A DNA stretch of 64,000 nt from Cryptomeria japonica (lineage: Eukaryota > Streptophyta > Pinopsida > Cupressales > Cupressaceae): positions 200,098,341 through 200,162,340 of the forward strand of contig NC_081408.1 in the NCBI RefSeq assembly GCF_030272615.1. The letters are read 5' to 3'. The notes below the pieces were generated by a model. It worked only from the letters and a program-made list of their open reading frames with translations, was not told where the DNA came from and made no database searches. This document shows positions 56,874-64,000 of this stretch, piece after piece; within the stretch, counting starts at the first letter, position 1; the number at the start of each line of letters is the position of its first letter. The position numbers were made by a program, and so were the translations under genes.

Positions 56874-58427
56874 ATGGATCCAGATGTAGTTCCTAGATCC
56901 GTGAATCCTTTGTCAAATTTGAAAGAGATCAATATAGAAATTGAAAAATGTCTTCAAATGATCCAAGAGAGATTAGTCTGGTTGTTAAAAGGGAAAGTAG
57001 GGCTAAGAAGTAAAGGAGAATCATCATATGTCTTCTATGAAAGATTTTTAGCTGCATTGAATGAGCTTTCAACTGATAATAGACCCCCTGAGTCTATTTT
57101 AATTGAGATATTCTTAGAGCTTTATGAGCCTAACTCAGTTAATTGGTCTACTTCCTTCAGAGAAGAATGTGTTGAATCTATTAAAGAATGGATAGATATG
57201 ATTGAAAGTAAGCAATCTGAAAATATACACAAGATTAAAAATAATGAAGGAGATGAGCCCCTGAGTGGATGTACCTCCTATGATACTGAATGTGATTATT
57301 CTCAGCATGAAAGTTCAGATGTGTATTCAGAGCGAGAAGAAATTTGTGAGAACAGTGATTGTTCAGCTAATTATGAGCCCATTCAGGTTTCAGATGCTAA
57401 TGATGTAGATCACCATGTTGTTGATTTCAATCCCCAATATGTTTGCAACCCCAGTTATGAAACTATGTTGCAACATATAGCAACACTTTATGAGCAGCGC
57501 GATAAAGGTTATGATGCAGATGTGAGTTGTTGTAATGATGAAACAAATGTGCATAGAGACATGAGCACTGCTGATTTAATACCTTTATCAGATTGGGACA
57601 ATGTTTACAGCTCAGAGGATGAAGCCAAGAAAAATGGAAATGAAGAAGGTTCACTAAGTAGTGAACAAATTTCAAAGCTCTTAGCTGCTGATTTTCAGAG
57701 GTATGCATCCAAAAATGTGCCCAATCTCTCACGCCCAACCAGTACTTGTTTAGATATTGATGATGTGTTTGCGGGTGTGAAGTATGATACATATGCTATT
57801 GATTCTTTCCCTATTTTTGATTTGAGTGATGGACAAGATGAAGATGCATATACGCTTGATAGGCGTGATAATGTAGATTCATATGTTGATATGAACTCAG
57901 GTTTTGGTATGCATTGTGTGGATCTTGCTGTTAAAAAAAATGACAAATTTGAAGTAGTTTTCTCAGATTTACAAGTGGGAAATGAACCATTGACAAGTGA
58001 CAATCATGTATTTTCATGTGTGCAAAGTGCAGATAGGAATTGTGATCAGCAAGACGAATTGCAGTCATGTTATGAGGAAGTTTTCCTCTCTAGTTTGCAA
58101 GCCATCATTGTGGAAGAGTGTTCATCATTTGAGAAAACTAGCAATAGAGATGTGCCTGATGTTTTCAACTTTCAGAATAAGTTAGGCCACTTTTCATTTC
58201 GGCTGGGAAAGAGTGGTAAAGAGTATGGCACTCTTATGTCACCTGGTGATCAACACGTTCAACATTCGTTTGGTTTCCAAAGATTGATTGATTATGAACA
58301 TGCTACTGATTGTGACCAGCTGATTAGAAGTGGAAGTGTCTTTGATCAGGCAGATTGGAATGATGATCTCAACTTACCTCCGGTTAGTGGAAATGAAAAT
58401 CAAGTGTTTGACAGAGGTAAGAATTGA
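56874..58427 (+). CDS. NA ORF, 517 codons, unknown function
   Basis: This is the longest intact ORF in the window. Residues 1-115 are balanced and probably helical (EINIEIEKCLQMIQERL, SYVFYERFLAALNELS), with a faint Gag-like feel but no recognised family. Residues 120-500 are very acidic and Ser/Asp-rich, without zinc knuckle, DSG, RT or integrase motifs, membrane segment or signal peptide. The ATG was chosen because copy 2 starts at the same place and no upstream in-frame extension is apparent. It is followed by a short 3' region and LTR2. It may be a structural or packaging protein of a non-autonomous element. A host-gene capture is possible but unproven. Confidence 0.75.
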   Translation: MDPDVVPRSVNPLSNLKEINIEIEKCLQMIQERLVWLLKGKVGLRSKGESSYVFYERFLAALNELSTDNRPPESILIEIFLELYEPNSVNWSTSFREECVESIKEWIDMIESKQSENIHKIKNNEGDEPLSGCTSYDTECDYSQHESSDVYSEREEICENSDCSANYEPIQVSDANDVDHHVVDFNPQYVCNPSYETMLQHIATLYEQRDKGYDADVSCCNDETNVHRDMSTADLIPLSDWDNVYSSEDEAKKNGNEEGSLSSEQISKLLAADFQRYASKNVPNLSRPTSTCLDIDDVFAGVKYDTYAIDSFPIFDLSDGQDEDAYTLDRRDNVDSYVDMNSGFGMHCVDLAVKKNDKFEVVFSDLQVGNEPLTSDNHVFSCVQSADRNCDQQDELQSCYEEVFLSSLQAIIVEECSSFEKTSNRDVPDVFNFQNKLGHFSFRLGKSGKEYGTLMSPGDQHVQHSFGFQRLIDYEHATDCDQLIRSGSVFDQADWNDDLNLPPVSGNENQVFDRGKN

Positions 58428-58615
58428 TTTCAGTTTTGATAGCCCGGGGCCATTTATAAGTTGTATATTTTGTACAGTTGCTTTGCTTTCAGTTGTGTGG
58501 TTTTCAATAAAGTGCCCTGCTGTTTGGGTAGAATAAGGAATCCCTATTTTGAAAAGAGAAGAATTGAGAGAAGAATGACCCATTTTTTGGGTGGTCTGCT
58601 TAACCAAAGATATCT
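58428..58615 (+). other. NA 3' untranslated region
   Basis: Non-coding. It contains AATAAA at about 58506-58511. Nothing purine-rich enough for a classical plus-strand primer lies directly before LTR2. Confidence 0.5.
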
Positions 58616-58662
58616 GGATTCTTGTGTTGATCTTGCAATCAACCATCCCCAGTCAGAGCCAC
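58616..58662 (+). other. NA terminal block before LTR2
   Basis: These 47 bases match the G1 block (18816-18862, opposite strand) with about five differences. They contain the stem GTTGAT/ATCAAC (58626-58631 and 58638-58643) and end ATCCCCAGTCAGAGCCAC, near-complementary to the primer site at 56208-56224. Confidence 0.75.
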
Positions 58663-61600
58663 TGTTGGGAGTATTTAAAAGCTGAGTCAATTTTATAGGC
58701 CTATTTCAAAATTTTGCTTTGCATGTCAGAAAAGTACCTAAATAAGTCAGTTTGAATGCCTAGTTAGCAAGGGGGTAAAATGGAGCCGGTTGATTTTCAG
58801 AGGGTAAGGCTCGGGATTCATATCCCACACCTTTCATTTGGCCTATTCAATATGTTGCAACTTTCATAATTCAGTTTGAAGAAGTTTATCAAGTACCCAT
58901 TTTGAGGGGTGAGCTGAAAGTGCATTCTAGGCACAAGTGCAAATTTTATGGAGTAGCCTTCTTTGAGCGATTACATCTTTTGCCCTGTTGATCGTCATGG
59001 AGAAACAAAATGGATTCAATTGTCTGCATTAATGTGAGTCACCCTGCAAAATTTTAGCTCTTCACGGATCCATTTGCTCAGTTTTCAAAACCGAATCCGT
59101 TTGCAGTTTGTGTGTTTTGGCAAGTCCCTGTTTCGATAGCTAGTCGGAGCCCTGTTTTGCACAATTGTAAAACTTGCCTCAGTAAGCATCATGCCAAAGT
59201 GTTTCTTTCAAGTTGATGTCAGTATAAATGGTGAGCTACGTTTCAAATTTCAAGTCCTTATCAATCCGTTTGATCGGTTTTCAAAGCTCAATCCGTTTGT
59301 AGTTTGTAATGTTTGCACAATTGTAAAAATGTCCCGGTGAGCGTCATGTCAGAATGTTTGTCCTGGGCTAATGTTGGTATAAATGGTGAGCTACATTTCA
59401 AATTTCAAGCTTCTATCAATCCGTTTAATCGATTTTCGAATGGACTCATTTTGCCATCAAATTCAGTTATCCGCACTTTCAGTGTTAGATCAATTAATGT
59501 AGCCGTTTTGGTGAGTGCACCGTTTGCATCCTGTCAGTCTGGTGATCGAACTGAGAATTAAAAGATTTAATATGTACTTAAAGGTACCTATGTTCCGAAT
59601 TTGAGAGCCTACGGAGGTCATTTGATATTTTTGAGAAAGGCATCATGTGTTGCCAGAACATTGACTTCATCAGGTCCACAGTGTCGACAAAGCCAGTTGG
59701 CCATTTTCAGAAAATAATATCTCTTCACTCGAGACTCATCTTGAGAAACCATTTGGTAGAAGTCATCCTTGTATATCAGAGTAAACGCCTGTCAGATGGC
59801 GAGCTCCATAAAGATGTTTTGATAGGTTTGAAAATTACGTCTTCGTGATTAAATGTGAAAATTGTGGTGTAATTGCCTGAAGGTTGTAAAATGCAATTTT
59901 ATGATCCGAAAACGAAGCCGATCGTCTCCAAAGGTATCTTTGAGGTCTGCAAAGCTTTTCAGAAGTCAGTTGTATGAAAACAAAATTTTTTTTAGTCAGA
60001 CCCATTTTGGGGCCCGACCTGGCTCATGCTCGTGCATTGATTTTACTGGCAACTTGGTTTGCTAAGAGAATTTCATAAAGTTGAAATGTGGTTTGTAATC
60101 ATAGAACATGTCATATGAGTTCAAGATGCTAATAGAACTCCAGGAAATTTCAAAGTGGAGAGTAATACTAAATTCTCCTTCGGCGACAGAGAAGGGACAT
60201 TTAGAAATTCAAGCAAAATGCAGCTGGAAGGTGGAACGTGAAAGGCAAATGGTAGAAGTAGCAATTAAACACTTTCAAATAAGTTTCAATTGGTAGGCAT
60301 TAAGTCGAATCCAATAGATAGTGGCATGATGAATGGAGGAAAGGCAAATGGTAGATGCAACAATTGAACACTTTCAGGCAAGTTGCAATTAGCAAATGAA
60401 TACAAGTAAAATCCCTCTTTCACGTGGCTATCATGTGTGGGTAAAAGGCTACTCTAAAAGTTCCAACAAATATGTTGCAAAATCTAAAATCTTCAGCAAA
60501 TAACAAAATGCCATTGGCCATTTTAAAGCCAAATTCCACAACCTTCATTCTCCTTGCTGTGTGTGATGGCTGGGAGTGTAATTTAAAACTCCGAAACAAA
60601 TGCAAGTAGTAGGCTGTAGCTTTGGAAGGGGGTTTTAAAGAAAACACTTCAAACAGCAAATGCAAACAATAGTCCAACATTTTCCTCACATGCTCCCCTC
60701 TATGTGTTTTTTTTTTAGATGGCATTGAAGTTAACAACAGCAAAATATAAAGGAAATGCAGATTTGGCAGATGAATGCTAGTCCACTCTCCCACGTTTTT
60801 TCCTCATCCTTCGATGCTGAATGTGGAGTTTGGGAAGCAAAAAACCAACAGCAAGTAGAACATGCTAGACTACGTGGGTTATGAAAGTCTCCAATCAAAT
60901 GCAAAATCCTCCCTATTGTGTGTGGCATGGAGAGGGCATTAAAACATGTTTTATCAAATGCAAGTATTGGCTGGCAGTATTCCCCTTGCGTGGATGGTGA
61001 AGCGGCAGTGTTTTAAACCTTAGGCAATAGACATTCAAGTTGCAGCCATTAAAGCTTAGGCAAAAGCTTCAAAATTGCAGTCCCAGGCATAAATGATTAT
61101 CCCACATTGGCTGTGCACTGGGAGCTTTTAGTATTTATATACAAAAATGCACTATACTATAATGTCTAAGCCATAAAGGCTTTTGACACAAGGTGCCTAT
61201 GGGTGCCCAAGGCGGGCCCATGCATGAGCACGCTTCTCGAGGGAATAGAGGAGTTGACTGGACGAAGACCAAGTGGACCCCACACACGCATGCTTCTCGA
61301 GGCAAACAGGCAAAATTTTGCAGACGAAGGTCGGGTTAATGAGCGAGCAAGTTCGAGAGAGATCAACGGCTCGAGCTATTTCGCGAAGGGAGATGCACGT
61401 AGTTTAAACCCTGCGAAATAGCGAAAATGAACGAGAGCCATCCACGTGTCATGATAGGTGGTAGTCCAGTAGGCGGGTCCCGGTGAGGTGGCACACAGTT
61501 GGCGCACAGGTGGCTGTCCAGTGGCGATGATGTGGCGGCCAAGTGGCAATGACGAAGCAGATGACGTGGCGATGATGGGTCCATGTTGAGGATTAATTCG

Positions 61601-62690
61601 CCCAGGGCTCACTTTTTTGCCAAAGTATAAAATGTTATATGTTTTTGGAAAGCTCTCGGAGTGAGGAATCCGACTAAAAAGTTAATTTTGACAAATGTGG
61701 GATATTTTAGAAGCAATTTCCATGGGAACAAAATTCAGTTAGAGAGGAGAGACACTTGGCAATTTTCAGTTGTGGATTTGTTTTTCTTCCCTCCTCTTTT
61801 TATTCCCCATTCTTCTCAGTTGTAAGGGTTCCAAAAATTTGGAGAATGGCTCAATTTTTTCATGGCTTTCAATTCTAAGTATTCTTCCAGATTGTACAGA
61901 GAAGGGTTATCCTTTCAGTAATGGAGTTCGATTCTTTGCTATAGGTGTTCTTAGCTACAGGTTCTTGTGTATGTAAGGCATGCACAAATTCACACAGAAG
62001 TTGTCTCTGGATTTGTATTTTTATTATATTCAGATCAGATCCTCAAGGAGGATGAGATTTGCTATCTCAAGGAGGTAATTGTGATTGTTTGCAGGGATTC
62101 TTCAAGGAAGAATTTAAATTCTGTAATAAATCATGAATAATGAAATATAGTGTCTGGATTTGATATTTTCTATGAGTGAGCTAAGTAATGCATTTATGCA
62201 AGGCATTAAATGCATGAATATTTAATAATGAATATAGATTTGCAGTATAAGGTTTCATTTATAGTTTGATGTGTGACTCTGTTTCCCTTGGATAAGGCAC
62301 TGCTCTTGCAAGTTTGGGGATGTTTCTCAGATATACATTTTAAAAGACAAATCTATTTCCCTTTATGTTTAGGGGTGTGTTCTTCTCATTCCAAACGCTG
62401 TTTGCATTTATGATTTATACAGATCTAGCCAATCTGTAGTGTGTTCCTAATTTGGTGAGTTTGTGGAATGGTTTGTCTGCTTATTTTTGATGCAGTCTTA
62501 TGTTTGTGATTGTTGTATTTAATGCATCAAAAGGGTGTCCCCTCCTAGGTCTAGCAGAACCTGAAGTGCAGGAGGATCATTAGGATCTTATGTTATGTTG
62601 TCCAAGCCCTGAGGTGTTTCATTGATTGAGATTGGCTATCTCATAGATAGATTTGCAGGTGTCTTGGGTTATCACTTTTGGTGAACAACA
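58663..62690 (+). repeat. LTR2 of the NA array (4028 bp)
   Basis: It matches LTR1 from TGTTGGGAGT to GGTGAACAACA. It lacks about 155 bp corresponding to roughly 54930-55085 of LTR1, with GATGATG at the deletion point (near 61572-61578). Scattered substitutions separate the two. Confidence 0.88.
61099..61142 (+). promoter_or_regulatory. USE-TATA promoter in NA LTR2
   Basis: ATCCCACATTG (61099-61109) and TTTATATAC (61134-61142) are again 24 bp apart. Confidence 0.65.
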
Positions 62691-63382
62691 AAAATGGTGA
62701 CTCTGATGGGGAGTAAATGAAATGTCAAGAGCCTTTGGTTAAGAAAGAATTAATTCATATAAGGTTGATATTATCCCATCTGAGTCACCACAACAAAAAT
62801 GGTGACTCTACTGGGAAAGTGTTGTAATAATTCATGTTGAATCAAATCCCATGAGTCTAGCCAAAATTCATTTGGGGAAGAGTCTTAGAAGTTTAGAAAT
62901 CTGAAAGTCATTTTCAGATTTGGAAGTGTATACCTTGCAAATTTTTGTTGCTAAGAAATTTGAAAATATTGTGTGGCTCTGCTGTGTGGTGAGACCCAGA
63001 AATCAGAAAGTGTTCAGAGTGAAGATCAGTGGTTAAGTTTTATTCCTCTTCAGGGAGGTGGCGACTTTGAAAGAACGAACCTCAGCTTTGGCGTTCTTCA
63101 AATTTCTAGTCAGAAGTGCAGTGAAGAGTAGCAAAAAATTTATCAGGTATTCCCCAAGGTTTTTATGAAATTATAAATTCCTTATAAGGTGAATCAGTCA
63201 CCATAGAAAGGAAAAGAAATTTACAGTATGCATACTTCATGTTTTTGAAACAAATTTCAGTTATATGATCAAAGAAGTATGTAGTTCTGAAATTAGTGAC
63301 TGCAAGGTTTTTGAAAAGATTTAAAAAAAAAACAGTAAGGTGCATGGTCATGATAATGGTTCAGTGACTGTTATAAAATCTG
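62691..63382 (+). other. NA leader, internal copy 2
   Basis: Counterpart of 56203-56873 with the primer site at 62695-62712 and the hairpin at 62782-62808. Confidence 0.7.
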
Positions 63383-64000
63383 ATGGATCTAGATGTAGTT
63401 CCTAGATCCGTGAATCCTTTGTCAAATTTGAAAGAGATCAATATAGAAATTGAAAACTGTCTTCAAATGATCAAAGAGAGATTTGTCTGGTTGTTAAAAG
63501 GGAAAGTAGGGCTAAGAAGTAAAGGAAAATCATCATATGTCTTCTATGAAAGATTTTTAGCTGCATTGAATGAGCTTTCAACTGATAATAGACCCCCTGA
63601 GTCTATTTTAATTGAGATATTCTTAGAGCTTTATGAGCCTAACTCAGTTAATTGGTCTACTGCCTTCAGAGAATAATGTGTTGAATCTATTAAAGAATGG
63701 ATAGATATGATTGAAAGTAAGCAATCTGAAAATATACACAAGATTAAAAATAATGAAGGAGATAAGCCCCTGAGTGGATGTACCTCCTATGATGCTGAAT
63801 GTGATTATTCTCAGCATGAAAGTTCAGATGTGTATTCAGAGCGAGAAGAAATTTGTGAGAACAGTGATTGTTCAACTAATTATGAGCCCATTGAGGTTTC
63901 AGATGCTAATGATGTAGATCACCTTGTTGTTGATTTCAATCCACAATATGTTTGCCACCCTAGTTATGAAACTATGTTGCAACATATAGCAACACTTTAT
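63383..64000 (+). pseudogene. NA ORF copy 2, one nonsense change, cut by the window
   Basis: Same start and sequence as the ORF at 56874 with a few replacements in the first 97 codons. A GAA-to-TAA change makes a stop at 63674-63676. After it the same phase stays open to the window end (206 codons in all so far), so only one lesion is visible. The remainder lies to the right. Confidence 0.75.

Larger units (their letters stand above)
52018..64000 (+). mobile_element. NA element: tandem non-autonomous LTR retrotransposon array
   Basis: The order is LTR1 (52018-56202), internal 1 (56203-58662), LTR2 (58663-62690), internal 2 (62691 to the window end). Each LTR is followed by the primer site TGGTGACTCTGMTGGGGA. 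Each internal region has the same leader and the same ORF, and no protease, polymerase or integrase. Shared LTRs with the solo at 30459-34618 define a family. The tandem form is expected from unequal recombination between LTRs. Primer site, terminal block and LTR modules are those of G1, so a Tat element probably supplied the enzymes. Confidence 0.85.

Overview
The window looks like a gene-poor block of a large plant nuclear genome made almost entirely of nested LTR retrotransposons. The element types (plant Ty1/Copia primed by initiator tRNA-Met, Tat-like Ty3/Gypsy, very long LTRs, deep nesting, AT-rich spacers) fit a conifer, possibly Cupressaceae, but that placement is inference. I see no convincing host gene, tRNA, rRNA or CRISPR.

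Layout. (1) 1-1388: end of a minus-strand Copia element E0 (primer site 66-77, LTR 83-1388). (2) 1389-3767: unassigned AT-rich DNA and a decayed multi-knuckle gag. (3) 3768-46599: a plus-strand non-autonomous Copia-like element, H. It carries one accessory ORF of about 1,040 codons and a 3' LTR at 45694-46599. That ORF is cut by three insertions, each flanked by short target-site duplications: Copia C1 (4509-12304, minus), a giant Tat-type Gypsy G1 (12709-35038, minus) and Copia C2 (36940-45316, plus). G1 holds a solo LTR of another family (NA, 30459-34618); C2 holds a different solo LTR (41806-43631). (4) 46605-50790: E2, a gag-only Copia whose 5' LTR seems to have been split by H. (5) About 50790-52017: AT-rich, tandemly repeated LTR-like DNA. 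(6) 52018-64000: a tandem array of the NA family, LTR-internal-LTR-internal, with 4.0-4.2 kb LTRs and an intact 517-codon ORF of unknown function.

How the parts relate. C1, C2 and G1 carried enzyme genes, but all are broken, mostly by C-to-T/G-to-A changes that turn Gln or Trp codons into stops. H, E2 and NA have no polymerase and would have depended on others. NA shares with G1 its primer-binding site, a 47-nt block before the 3' LTR and a repeated LTR module, so it is probably a non-autonomous derivative or partner of G1-like Tat elements. Points deserving most attention: a roughly 1,200-codon ORF inside the G1 LTRs, the similarly built accessory ORF of H, the intact NA ORF, an snRNA-type USE/TATA promoter with fixed 24-bp spacing in three NA LTRs, and a shared tRNA-mimicking block in place of a purine-rich plus-strand primer.
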